Positions 1-5,846 are shown, counted from the first letter of the stretch. The stretch is 5,846 nt of DNA from an uncultured Azospirillum sp. (GCF_946480385.1 NZ_CAMLJP010000184.1:1-5846); one strand, 5' to 3'. Notes: a model not told the origin generated them from the letters alone. Program-made: numbers and translations.

Positions 1-632
1 ACGAAGGCGTCGGCATTCTCGAAATCGTCGTAGCAGCCCATCGGCTCGTCCATGCCGAAGGTGCGGATGAAGGCGACGGCGGCCGACGCCATGCAGTGGC
101 GGGCGTTGGGGTCCAGGTTGTTGGTGCGGAAGCCGGCACGCATCAGCTTCGTCGCGGCATAGCCCTCCCAGATCGTCCACTGCCCGGACCCGAACATGCC
201 GACCGCCTCGGGCCCCTTCTCCTTCAGCACCCGCTTCCACTGGCGGGCCATCTCGTCGAAGGCGCGGTCCCACGACACCGGCTGGAACTCGCCCTCCTTA
301 TGGTATTGCCCGTCGCGCATGCGCAGCAGCGGCTGGGTCAGCCGGTCCTCGCCATACATGATCTTGGACAGGAAATAGCCCTTCACGCAGTTCAGGCCGC
401 GGTTCACCTCCGCCTGCATGTCGCCGTGGGTGGCGACGACGCGGTTGTCCTTGGTCGCGACCATCACGCCGCATCCGGTGCCGCAGAAGCGGCAGGGTGC
501 CTTCGACCATTTCAGCGCCGTGTCCTCGCCCGCCACCAGCGAGCTTTGGGCGGCGGCTGGCAGGCTGATGCCCCCGGCGGCAGCGGCGGCGGCCACCGCC
601 TGTGCCTTGATGAAGTCGCGACGGTCCAACAT
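1..632 (-). CDS. napA: NapA, periplasmic nitrate reductase catalytic subunit (5' part, truncated by window edge)
   Basis: NapA is the molybdenum catalytic subunit that reduces nitrate to nitrite in the periplasm; the first 210 codons are visible and the gene runs off the left edge. A Tat signal starts at residue 3 (DRRDFIK, twin Arg 4-5), followed by an Ala-rich stretch ending near residue 29. The [4Fe-4S] site is Cys47, Cys50, Cys54 and Cys82 (C-x2-C-x3-C-x27-C), followed by the conserved Lys84 in CVKG. Cys180 in NARHCMASA fits the molybdenum-ligand cysteine of NapA enzymes. An in-frame ATG lies two codons upstream at 638, but the purine-rich Shine-Dalgarno run (AAGGGGG) abuts it, so the ATG at 632 has the better spacing. 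It follows napD by 50 bp and is the fourth gene of the nap operon; napB and napC would be expected beyond the edge. Identification is firm. Confidence 0.97.
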   Translation of the reverse strand, partial: MLDRRDFIKAQAVAAAAAAGGISLPAAAQSSLVAGEDTALKWSKAPCRFCGTGCGVMVATKDNRVVATHGDMQAEVNRGLNCVKGYFLSKIMYGEDRLTQPLLRMRDGQYHKEGEFQPVSWDRAFDEMARQWKRVLKEKGPEAVGMFGSGQWTIWEGYAATKLMRAGFRTNNLDPNARHCMASAAVAFIRTFGMDEPMGCYDDFENADAF

Positions 633-682
633 AGGCATCCCCCTTCTTCTTCTGGTGTTCCGATCCGGCTGGCAGGGCAGGG

Positions 683-994
683 CTAGCGCCCCCCAGCGGC
701 CTCCACCCCCGCGCTGTCGATGTGCCCGCGGTCGATGTGGTGAAAGACCATGACGGCGGAGAACACGCCGTCCAGCAGGTGGAGCGTGGTCATGCGGTCG
801 GCGATCCAGCCCTCATGCGGCCCCTCGATGGTGACCACCATCTTGCCGGGCTGCTCGATGTGAAGCTCGGTGCCGGGCAGGGTGGTGATGGCGGCGCGCA
901 CCATCGCCTGCCGGTCCGGCTGCACATGCAGCAGCAGCGAAGCGAGATGCCGTTCGGCCTCCCTTGCCGGTCCAGTGGTGTCATCGAACGGCAT
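683..994 (-). CDS. napD: NapD, chaperone for NapA maturation
   Basis: Predicted cytoplasmic protein of 103 residues. NapD family members bind the Tat signal peptide of NapA and hold back export until the cofactor is loaded. The family core is recognisable: [13 protein letters not shown] (residues 17-29), then [20 protein letters not shown] and a [16 protein letters not shown] strand near residues 72-88. The protein is slightly longer than the usual 80-90 residues because of an N-terminal extension of about 15 residues and a short C-terminal tail. The start is the ATG at 994, with GGGAG 8 nt upstream. This start lies inside the end of napF (14-bp overlap, different frame), which suggests translational coupling. 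Placement directly before napA fits its job on the NapA signal peptide. Confidence 0.93.
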   Translation of the reverse strand: MPFDDTTGPAREAERHLASLLLHVQPDRQAMVRAAITTLPGTELHIEQPGKMVVTIEGPHEGWIADRMTTLHLLDGVFSAVMVFHHIDRGHIDSAGVEAAGGR

Positions 995-1526
995 GGCTTT
1001 GGCTCCCGATCTGGTGGGTGAGGGTGACGGCGCCGGACGGGCAGGCGGCAACACAGGCGCCGCAGCCGGTGCAGGCCGCGTCGTCGATGCGGGCATGGGC
1101 GGCCCCGCCGGGCGCCGGCTGGAAACGGATCGCCCCTTCCGGGCAGGCGTCCTGGCAGCTCCGGCACACCACCCGTTGCACCGCAAGGCAGGAAGGCGCG
1201 ACGCTGGCCCGCAACGTCCAGGGCACCGCCGTCCGGTCGAAGATCGGCTCCGCGCAGGCATCGGCGCAGGCACCGCAGAAGCTGCATTCCCCGCGCGTGA
1301 AATCGACCTCGGGATAGCCGCCGTCGCCGGGGCGCAGGATCGTCTCCGGACAGGCCGAGGCACAGGCGCCGCAGCGGGTGCAGAGCGCGGTGAAGTAATC
1401 GGGACGGGACCAGGGAGGATGGACGGGCGCCGGCCCCACCGCCGGCCGCCCGCGCAGGAGGCCCCGTCTTGCCCGGTCTATCGGAGCCCGGTCTACGGTC
1501 CTTCCCTCTAAGCCATCGTTGGCCAT
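981..1526 (-). CDS. napF: NapF, ferredoxin-type protein with four Fe-S motifs
   Basis: Iron-sulfur accessory protein of 181 residues, predicted to be cytoplasmic because no signal peptide or membrane segment is visible. NapF is known to interact with NapA and is thought to help load its Fe-S cluster or keep it in the right redox state. An N-terminal basic RRGLLRGRP segment (20-28) matches the family start. Four cysteine clusters follow: C49-C52-C55-C59, C81-C84-C87-C91, C113-C121-C124-C128 and C152-C155-C158-C162. The third has the NapF-type spacing C-x7-C-x2-C-x3-C. GGYPEVDF and ECSFCGAC are strongly NapF-like. The start is the ATG at 1526, with a strong GGAGGAA site 7 nt upstream that begins just after the napE stop. 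napE lies 15 bp upstream and the 3' end overlaps napD. All expected cysteines are present. Confidence 0.96.
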   Translation of the reverse strand: MANDGLEGRTVDRAPIDRARRGLLRGRPAVGPAPVHPPWSRPDYFTALCTRCGACASACPETILRPGDGGYPEVDFTRGECSFCGACADACAEPIFDRTAVPWTLRASVAPSCLAVQRVVCRSCQDACPEGAIRFQPAPGGAAHARIDDAACTGCGACVAACPSGAVTLTHQIGSQSHAVR

Positions 1527-1541
1527 CGAACGGTTCCTCCG

Positions 1542-1769
1542 TCAGACCGGCGGCGGACCGGGCGGGCCCAGAATCATCTGCGACATCCAGACGATGAAGC
1601 CATAGCCGCCGACCACCGCGATCGACAGCACCGGCCAGATGAACACCGCCAGCAGCAGGAACATCGCGATCTCACGCCGACGGGTCCCCGGATCGACCGG
1701 CGGTCGCGGGTCGGCAGAGGTGGGGTCATCGAAGTTGCGGGCGGGACTGGCGTGGCGGGCTGCGCTCAT
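1542..1769 (-). CDS. napE: NapE, small membrane protein of the nap operon
   Basis: Single-helix inner-membrane protein of 75 residues. NapE is found at the head of many nap operons and its function is not established. A disordered, Pro/Asp-rich N-terminus (about 1-28) is followed by basic residues TRRREI and one hydrophobic segment, roughly residues 34-67 (FLLLAVFIWPVLSIAVVGGY and onward), with a Pro/Gly tail (GPPGPPPV). The RRREI-x-FLLLAVFIWP pattern is typical of the family. The start is the ATG at 1769; a GAGAGG about 9 nt upstream is a modest ribosome site. As the first gene of the leftward operon it faces the divergent nos operon across a 280-bp intergenic region. Its length and topology are normal for the family, although the N-terminal extension before the helix is on the long side. 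Confidence 0.92.
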   Translation of the reverse strand: MSAARHASPARNFDDPTSADPRPPVDPGTRRREIAMFLLLAVFIWPVLSIAVVGGYGFIVWMSQMILGPPGPPPV

Positions 1770-1802
1770 GGGATGCGGCCTCTCGCTTTATCTCGGGTTG
1801 AC

Positions 1803-1829
1803 CGTTCCAACCGCAAATTGCTGGAAACG
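1803..1829. repeat. Imperfect inverted repeat in the nap leader region
   Basis: The outer arms read CGTTCCA (1803-1809) and TGGAAACG (1822-1829), complementary apart from one extra base. The interior contains the perfect palindrome GCAAATTGC (1813-1821). The two palindromes are offset by about 1.5 bp, so they cannot both form one clean stem. The element lies 34-60 bp upstream of the napE start codon, where it would be in or near the nap leader or promoter. It could be an operator for an unidentified regulator, an RNA hairpin in the leader, or chance. Confidence 0.35.
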
Positions 1830-1917
1830 TCTCGCCCCTGAAGCTTGCCCCTACGAGGTATGCCGTCGGACGGAACGGGCACATCGCCCGCCCGATCACA
1901 CTTTCCCCCAATAGTTG

Positions 1918-1931
1918 TTGATCTAGCGCAA
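1918..1931. promoter_or_regulatory. Second FNR/NnrR-type box, TTGAT-CTAG-CGCAA
   Basis: This site keeps the TTG-N8-CAA skeleton of FNR-family boxes. One arm (TTGAT) is a perfect FNR half-site, the other (CGCAA) deviates at two positions, and the spacer CTAG is itself palindromic. Its centre is 38 bp from that of the stronger box. It is the nearer box to napE (about 150 bp from its ATG), so it could serve the leftward promoter. A minus-strand TGTGAT at 1900-1895 is a weak -10 candidate, giving a spacing of about 36 bp rather than 41.5. It could also be an auxiliary site for nosR at about -79.5. Confidence 0.6.
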
Positions 1932-1955
1932 TTCGACCGCCGATCTGCCTAACTC

Positions 1956-1969
1956 TTGACCACGGTCAA
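1956..1969 (+). promoter_or_regulatory. FNR/FixK/NnrR-type box, TTGAC-CACG-GTCAA
   Basis: The two 5-bp arms are perfect inverted repeats with a 4-bp spacer, the layout bound by Crp/Fnr-family regulators of anaerobic and NO-responsive genes (FNR, FixK, NnrR, NNR, DNR). Its centre is at 1962.5, exactly 41.5 bp from a start site predicted at 2004 by the downstream -10-like hexamer, which is the classical class II activation distance. It lies 80 bp upstream of nosR. Which family member binds cannot be told from the site: GTC arms rather than ATC arms mildly disfavour classical FNR. Confidence 0.82.
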
Positions 1970-1991
1970 GAACTCCCTCGCCGCCGCGCGC

Positions 1992-1997
1992 TTTCAT
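1992..1997 (+). promoter_or_regulatory. Probable -10 element of the nosR promoter (TTTCAT)
   Basis: TTTCAT matches the sigma-70 consensus TATAAT at four of six positions, including the first T and the final AT. It would place the transcription start near 2004, about 46 bp upstream of nosR. Its support comes mainly from its exact spacing to the FNR-type box at 1956-1969; there is no separate -35 match, as expected when a class II activator covers that region. Confidence 0.5.
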
Positions 1998-2044
1998 GCC
2001 CCCGAAACACCAAGACTAGACACCGAAGCCAAAGGGCGAAAGCC

Positions 2045-2061
2045 GGAGGATGGCCGTCGTG
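2045..2061 (+). promoter_or_regulatory. nosR ribosome binding site, favouring GTG start at 2059
   Basis: A perfect GGAGG core occupies 2045-2049 and runs straight into the ATG at 2050, leaving no spacer. The in-frame GTG at 2059-2061 has a 9-nt spacer, within the usual range. The encoded N-terminus would then read M-R-F-T-R-L-Q-R-W, still basic and directly ahead of the hydrophobic segment. The choice changes the protein by only three residues. Confidence 0.6.
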
Positions 2062-4368
2062 AGGTTCACGCGCTTGCAACGTTGGGTGGGATCGGCCCTG
2101 ATCGCCGTTCTTATGCTGCTGACCGGCATCGCCGCGGCCGAGGCCGCCGACAGCGGCCGGCTGCTGCCCTATCTGGCGAAGCTGCAGCCGTCCGACCTCG
2201 TCCCCGGCGCCGACCGTTTCGGCCAGGCAACCCCGAATGCCCCCACCGTCCCCGTCTACAAGGGCGACGCCGTGGTCGGTCATGCCTATCTGACCTCCGA
2301 CTTCGTCAACACCACCGGCTATTCCGGCCGTCCCATCGACGTGGTGGTCGGGCTGGCGGCGGACGGCACGGTGACCGGCGCCCGGCTGATGGACCATCAC
2401 GAGCCCATCGTGCTGATCGGCATCCCGCCGGCCCGCATCAACGGCTTCATCAACGGCTATGTCGGCAAGAACGTGCTGACGCTGGCCACCCAGAGCGCCG
2501 CCAGCCCGCCGGTCGACATCGTGTCGGGTGCGACGGTGACGGTGATGGTCATCGGCGATTCCATCATCCGCTCCGGCAAGAAGGTGATGCAGGCGCTGGG
2601 GCAGGGGGCGCCGGAGCCCGAAGCAACGGTGACCCGGACCATCGACCTGTCGAAGACCGGGGTGGAGGACTGGGCGACCCTGATCGGCGACGGATCGGTG
2701 CGCCGCCTGACCCTGTCGGTGGGGGAGGTGAACGCCGCCTTCGAGAAGACCGGCAAGGCGGAGGCCATCGCCCGCGCCGAGGCCGGCAATCCCGACGAGA
2801 CCTTCATCGATCTCTACGCCGCCCTGGTCAGCATCCCCACCATCGGCCGCTCGCTGCTGGGCGATGCCGAATACGAAACCCTGACCAAGCGGCTGAAGCC
2901 GGGCCAGCAGGCGATCCTGGTGGCGGGGCAGGGGCGCTATTCCTTCAAGGGGTCGGGCTATGTCCGCGGCGGCATCTTCGACCGCATCGAACTGGTGCAG
3001 CACGAGGGCTCCGTCCGCTTCCGCGACAAGATGCACAAGCGCATGGGCGCCATCGCCGCCGCCGGCGCCCCCGATTTCCCGGAAATCGGCCTGTTCATCC
3101 TGCCGGAGAATGCCGAGTTCAATCCGGCCGACTCCTGGCGCCTCCAGCTGCTGGTCCAGCGCGCCATCGCCGCGCTCGACAAGGTGTTCGTCACCTTCGA
3201 CCTCGGCTATCAGCCCCCCGACAAGTATCTGAAGACCGAGAAGCCCGCCGCCCCGGCCGCCGCAGCCGCCCCCGCGCAATCCGCCAGCCACAGCGCCGCC
3301 ATCCAGGCCGCCGGTGCGGCGGAGGCGGAGGAAGCCGCCGAAACGCCGCTGTGGCAGCGCATCTGGCAGAACCGGAAGGTCGACGTCGCCGTCCTGTCCG
3401 TCGCCATCCTGCTGCTGACCGGCATCTTCTTCTTCCAGGACCAGCTGACCAAACGCCCGGCGCTGTATGAGCGGGTGCGGACGGCCTATCTGGTCTTCAC
3501 CCTGGTCTGGCTCGGCTGGTACGCCACGGCCCAGCTGTCGGTGGTCAATGTCCTGACCTTCGCCAATGCGCTGCGCACCGATTTCCGCTGGGACTATTTC
3601 ATGATGGACCCGCTGGTGTTCATCCTGTGGTTCTCGGTGGCGGCGTCGCTGCTGTTCTGGGGCCGGGGCGCCTTCTGCGGCTGGCTCTGCCCGTTCGGCT
3701 CGCTGCAGGAACTGCTGTCGAAGGCGGCGAAGAAGATCGGCATCCGCCAGATCACCGTGCCCTTTGGCCTGCACCAGCGCCTGTGGCCGATCAAATACAT
3801 CATCTTCCTGATGCTGTTCGCCCTGTCGCTGCAATCGCTGGGCACGGCGGAGAAGGCGGCGGAGATCGAGCCGTTCAAGACCGCCATCATCCTGCATTTC
3901 GTCCGCGACTGGTGGTTCGTCGCCTTCGCCGTGGCGCTGCTGGCGGCCGGCCTGTTCATCGAACGCTTCTTCTGCCGCTATCTCTGCCCGCTGGGCGCGG
4001 CGCTGGCGATCCCCGGCCGGCTGCGGATGTTCGACTGGCTGCGCCGCTACAAGGAATGCGGCAGCCCGTGCCAGCGCTGCGGCAACGAATGCCCGGTGCA
4101 GGCCATCCACCCCGACGGCTCGATCAACCCCAACGAATGCATCCAGTGCCTGCACTGCCAGATGCTCTACCACCACGACCACAAATGCCCGGTCATGATC
4201 CAGAAGCGGCAGAAGCGCGAGAAGTGGCAGGCCGCCGAGGCCAAGCTGGAGGCGGAAAAGGAAGCCGCCGCGGCGGCCCCCGCCCCCTCCGGCGCCACCG
4301 CCCGCAGCACGGTGCCCACCGCCGACCCGGCCACCGGCCGGCTGACGCTGCGGCCGCACCAGTCCTGA
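2050..4368 (+). CDS. nosR: NosR, membrane flavo-iron-sulfur protein for N2O reduction
   Basis: NosR is the polytopic membrane protein required for N2O reductase activity and nos expression, thought to pass electrons to NosZ. An N-terminal hydrophobic segment (about 12-32) precedes a periplasmic FMN-binding domain. The flavinylation motif D156-x-x-S-G-A-T162 marks Thr162 as the likely covalent FMN site. After an Ala/Pro-rich linker (about 398-433) come five helices near 444-464, 479-499, 520-541, 578-598 and 621-640. Two CxxxCP motifs are at C543/C547 and C642/C646. Two ferredoxin-type clusters follow, C670-C674-C677-C681 and C697-C700-C703-C713. The 772 residues are longer than the roughly 700-725 usual for NosR, owing to the linker and an Ala-rich C-terminal tail. 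The ATG at 2050 directly abuts GGAGG (2045-2049); the in-frame GTG at 2059 has normal spacing and may be the real start, giving 769 residues. It is followed 84 bp later by nosZ. Confidence 0.96.
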   Translation: MAVVRFTRLQRWVGSALIAVLMLLTGIAAAEAADSGRLLPYLAKLQPSDLVPGADRFGQATPNAPTVPVYKGDAVVGHAYLTSDFVNTTGYSGRPIDVVVGLAADGTVTGARLMDHHEPIVLIGIPPARINGFINGYVGKNVLTLATQSAASPPVDIVSGATVTVMVIGDSIIRSGKKVMQALGQGAPEPEATVTRTIDLSKTGVEDWATLIGDGSVRRLTLSVGEVNAAFEKTGKAEAIARAEAGNPDETFIDLYAALVSIPTIGRSLLGDAEYETLTKRLKPGQQAILVAGQGRYSFKGSGYVRGGIFDRIELVQHEGSVRFRDKMHKRMGAIAAAGAPDFPEIGLFILPENAEFNPADSWRLQLLVQRAIAALDKVFVTFDLGYQPPDKYLKTEKPAAPAAAAAPAQSASHSAAIQAAGAAEAEEAAETPLWQRIWQNRKVDVAVLSVAILLLTGIFFFQDQLTKRPALYERVRTAYLVFTLVWLGWYATAQLSVVNVLTFANALRTDFRWDYFMMDPLVFILWFSVAASLLFWGRGAFCGWLCPFGSLQELLSKAAKKIGIRQITVPFGLHQRLWPIKYIIFLMLFALSLQSLGTAEKAAEIEPFKTAIILHFVRDWWFVAFAVALLAAGLFIERFFCRYLCPLGAALAIPGRLRMFDWLRRYKECGSPCQRCGNECPVQAIHPDGSINPNECIQCLHCQMLYHHDHKCPVMIQKRQKREKWQAAEAKLEAEKEAAAAAPAPSGATARSTVPTADPATGRLTLRPHQS

Positions 4369-4393
4369 CCGCCATCCCCTCATCCCCATAACC

Positions 4394-4435
4394 GGACCCG
4401 GCCACAACGGGTCCTTGAAAGCCCCAAAGCGGGGT
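4394..4435 (+). other. Two tandem hairpins between nosR and nosZ
   Basis: The first is GGACCC (4394-4399) and GGGTCC (4409-4414), a perfect 6-bp stem with a 9-base loop. The second is CCCC (4422-4425) and GGGG (4431-4434), a 4-bp stem extendable by a G-T pair (4421/4435), with a 5-base loop. Neither is followed by a T tract, so they do not look like intrinsic terminators. They sit 6-59 bases before the nosZ start and could stabilise a processed nosZ message or attenuate read-through. Their function is unknown. Confidence 0.4.
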
Positions 4436-4440
4436 CAGCG

Positions 4441-4446
4441 AAGGAG
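4441..4446 (+). promoter_or_regulatory. nosZ ribosome binding site (AAGGAG)
   Basis: AAGGAG lies 6 nt before the ATG at 4453 and begins 6 nt after the second intergenic hairpin, so it is left exposed if that hairpin forms. It settles the nosZ start. Confidence 0.85.
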
Positions 4447-4452
4447 CAGACC

Positions 4453-5846
4453 ATGTCGAACGAGACGAACAATACGGCAGGCGTCAACCGCCGTGCGCTT
4501 CTGGGCGGAACGGCGAAGGCGGCGGCGCTCGCCGGGCTGACCGGTGCCGTCGGCGGCATCGCGGGCAGCGCACTCTTCGGCGCCTCCTCCGCGCTGGCGG
4601 CGACCCCGCAGGCCGGCCACCAGACCGCCGAGGTGAAGCCCGGCGATCTCGACGAATATTACGCCTTCCATTCCGGCGGGCATTCCGGCGAAGTCCGCAT
4701 CCTCGGCCTGCCGTCGATGCGCGAGCTGATGCGCATTCCGGTGTTCAACCGCTGCTCCGCCACCGGCTGGGGCATGACCAACGAAAGCCGGAAGATCCTG
4801 ACCGAGCATATGCTGCCGGAAACCAAGAAGTTCCTGGCATCGCGCGGCGGCATCTATCTGAACGGCGACGCCCACCACCCGCACATGTCCTTCACCGACG
4901 GCACCTATGACGGCCGTTACATCTTCATCAACGACAAGGCCAACACCCGTGTCGCGCGCATCCGCTGCGACATCATGAAGACCGACACCGTCATCGAGAT
5001 CCCGAACGCCGCCGCCATCCACGGTCTGCGTCCGCAGCGCTACCCGCGCACCGGCTATGTCTTCGCCAATGGCGAGCAGCGCGTGCCGACCCCGAACGAC
5101 GGCCGCGACCTGACCAACCCGAAGAAGTACAAGTCGCACTTCACCGCCATCGACGGCGACACGATGAAGATCGCGTGGCAGGTCTGGGTCGACGGCAACC
5201 TGGACAACACCGACGCCGACTATCAGGGCAAATACGCCTTCTCCACCTGCTACGACTCCGAGGAGGGCGTCACCGCGGCGGAGATGACCAGCGCCGAGCA
5301 GGACTGGATCGTCGTCTTCAACCTGAAGCGCATCGAAGAGGCGGTGAAGGCGGGCAAGATCGAGACGGTGAACGGCGTGCCGGTGGTCGATGGCCGCCAC
5401 GGCAGCGCCTACACCCGCTACATCCCGGTGCCCGCCAACCCGCACGGCATCAACGCCGCTCCCGACGGCATCCACGTCACCGTGAACGGCAAGCTGTCGC
5501 CGACCGTCACCGTGTTCGACGTGCGCCTGCTGGACGACCTGTTCGACGACAAGATCAAGCCGCGCGACGTCGTCGTCGCCGAGCCGCAGCTGGGCCTCGG
5601 CCCGCTTCACACCGCCTATGACGGCCGCGGCAACGCCTACACCACCCTGTTCCTCGACAGCCAGCTGGTGAAGTGGAACATCGACAAGGCTCGCCGTGCC
5701 TTCAAGGGCGAGAAGGTCGACCCGATCATCCAGAAGCTGGACGTCCAGTACCAGCCCGGCCACAACCACACCTCCATGGGCGAGACCAAGGAGGCCGACG
5801 GCAAGTGGCTGGTGTCGCTGAACAAGTTCTCCAAGGACCGCTTCCT
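4453..5846 (+). CDS. nosZ: NosZ, nitrous oxide reductase, clade I (5' part, truncated by window edge)
   Basis: NosZ is the periplasmic copper enzyme that reduces N2O to N2, the last step of denitrification. 464 codons are visible, about 70% of the usual 630-650. A Tat signal is present (NRRALLGG, twin Arg 13-14), with a hydrophobic Ala/Gly stretch and a likely cleavage after A47-L48-A49. Tat export places it in clade I, since clade II enzymes use Sec. The seven-bladed propeller that holds the CuZ cluster follows. Six of the seven expected histidine ligands are visible: His141 and His142 (DAHHPH), His190 (AIHGLR), His331 (NPHGIN), His386 (GPLHTAYD) and His437 (GHNHTSMGE). The seventh and the CuA domain lie beyond the window. 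The signal deviates from the classical Tat consensus in lacking Phe two residues after the arginines. There is no convincing separate promoter in the 84-bp gap after nosR, so co-transcription is likely. nosD, nosF, nosY and nosL would be expected downstream. Confidence 0.98.
   Translation, partial: MSNETNNTAGVNRRALLGGTAKAAALAGLTGAVGGIAGSALFGASSALAATPQAGHQTAEVKPGDLDEYYAFHSGGHSGEVRILGLPSMRELMRIPVFNRCSATGWGMTNESRKILTEHMLPETKKFLASRGGIYLNGDAHHPHMSFTDGTYDGRYIFINDKANTRVARIRCDIMKTDTVIEIPNAAAIHGLRPQRYPRTGYVFANGEQRVPTPNDGRDLTNPKKYKSHFTAIDGDTMKIAWQVWVDGNLDNTDADYQGKYAFSTCYDSEEGVTAAEMTSAEQDWIVVFNLKRIEEAVKAGKIETVNGVPVVDGRHGSAYTRYIPVPANPHGINAAPDGIHVTVNGKLSPTVTVFDVRLLDDLFDDKIKPRDVVVAEPQLGLGPLHTAYDGRGNAYTTLFLDSQLVKWNIDKARRAFKGEKVDPIIQKLDVQYQPGHNHTSMGETKEADGKWLVSLNKFSKDRF

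Larger units (their letters stand above)
1770..2049. promoter_or_regulatory. Divergent nap/nos intergenic control region
   Basis: These 280 bp separate the start codons of napE (leftward) and nosR (rightward), so both operon promoters must lie here unless they extend into coding sequence. The stretch is less GC-rich than the flanking genes. It holds two FNR-family boxes, an imperfect inverted repeat near 1803-1829 and a -10-like hexamer for nosR; each is listed separately. I see no convincing gene here. The short open frames that cross it overlap napE and lack family features or good ribosome sites. Confidence 0.85.

Noticed and set aside
96..686. Plus-strand open frame opposite napA
   Set aside because: Composition is typical of an antisense frame, and the minus strand encodes a clear NapA with Tat signal and Fe-S cysteines.
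870..1511. Plus-strand open frame opposite napD and napF
   Set aside because: It is an antisense shadow; the cysteine pattern belongs to NapF on the minus strand.
1798..1810. TTGACCGTTCCAA as a third FNR-type box
   Set aside because: The spacing between TTG and CAA is 7 bases instead of 8, and the right arm does not match.
1726..1911. Possible 61-codon minus-strand leader peptide ahead of napE
   Set aside because: It ends inside napE in a different frame, has no clear ribosome site and shows no attenuator-like feature.
1639..1914. Possible small plus-strand gene covering napE and part of the intergenic region
   Set aside because: It overlaps napE antisense, has no good ribosome site, and shows no membrane segment or known motif.
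3241..3348. Frameshift or assembly error in nosR at the Ala-rich stretch
   Set aside because: The frame is continuous and the NosR motifs before and after it are in the same frame, so this is a genuine low-complexity linker.
1956..3470. Plus-strand 504-codon frame overlapping nosR in another frame
   Set aside because: It is Arg/Gly/Pro-rich, with an implausible composition and no domain, and its start lies within the regulatory box.
1966..4407. Very long minus-strand open frame of 813 codons opposite nosR
   Set aside because: It mirrors nosR codon positions in a high-GC gene. Its translation is rich in Gln, Arg, Gly, Asp and Ala with no recognisable domain, while nosR has every family motif.
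4415..4427. TTGAAAGCCCCAA as an FNR-type box for an internal nosZ promoter
   Set aside because: The TTG to CAA spacing is 7 bases, the arms are poor, and it overlaps the second hairpin.
4394..4435. Intrinsic terminator between nosR and nosZ
   Set aside because: The stems are short and neither is followed by a run of T; a terminator would also separate two genes normally expressed together.
4435..5769. Long minus-strand open frame of 444 codons opposite nosZ
   Set aside because: It is a Val/Asp/Gly/Ala-rich antisense shadow of nosZ with no family features; the plus-strand NosZ reading is unmistakable.

Overview
The window is chromosomal- or plasmid-type DNA from a high-GC proteobacterium. 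The protein sequences, the napEFDA gene order and the very strong G/C third-position bias point to an alphaproteobacterium; an Azospirillum-like member of the Rhodospirillales is my best guess. That guess rests on family resemblance only, because no search was possible. The window holds the start of two divergently transcribed anaerobic-respiration operons. The left half, on the minus strand, is napE-napF-napD-napA (periplasmic nitrate reductase). The right half, on the plus strand, is nosR-nosZ (nitrous oxide reductase).

Layout. On the minus strand, reading leftwards from 1769: napE (one-helix membrane protein), napF (ferredoxin-like protein with four Fe-S sites), napD (chaperone for the NapA Tat signal) and the first 210 codons of napA (molybdenum catalytic subunit, cut by the left edge). 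Spacing is tight: 15 bp between napE and napF, a 14-bp napF/napD overlap, and 50 bp between napD and napA. The bases 1770-2049 are the shared intergenic control region. They carry two 14-bp FNR/FixK/NnrR-type boxes, at 1918-1931 and 1956-1969. The second is a perfect TTGAC-N4-GTCAA and sits exactly where a class II activator site should be relative to a -10-like TTTCAT upstream of nosR. On the plus strand, nosR (about 770 codons) encodes the flavin and Fe-S membrane protein needed for N2O reduction. After an 84-bp gap with two short hairpins comes nosZ. It is a clade I, Tat-exported N2O reductase, cut by the right edge after 464 codons and before its CuA domain.

How it works together. NapA reduces nitrate in the periplasm; NapD and probably NapF support its maturation. 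NosZ reduces N2O to N2 in the periplasm, with NosR supplying electrons or maturation functions from the membrane. The two operons are the first and last steps of denitrification, placed back to back around one putative low-oxygen/NO-responsive switch. No nir or nor genes are in the window. All genes are intact as far as they are visible, and I see no mobile element, CRISPR array, tRNA or rRNA. This is a known type of system; the items worth a second look are in the shared promoter region, the nosR start codon and the alanine-rich parts of NosR.
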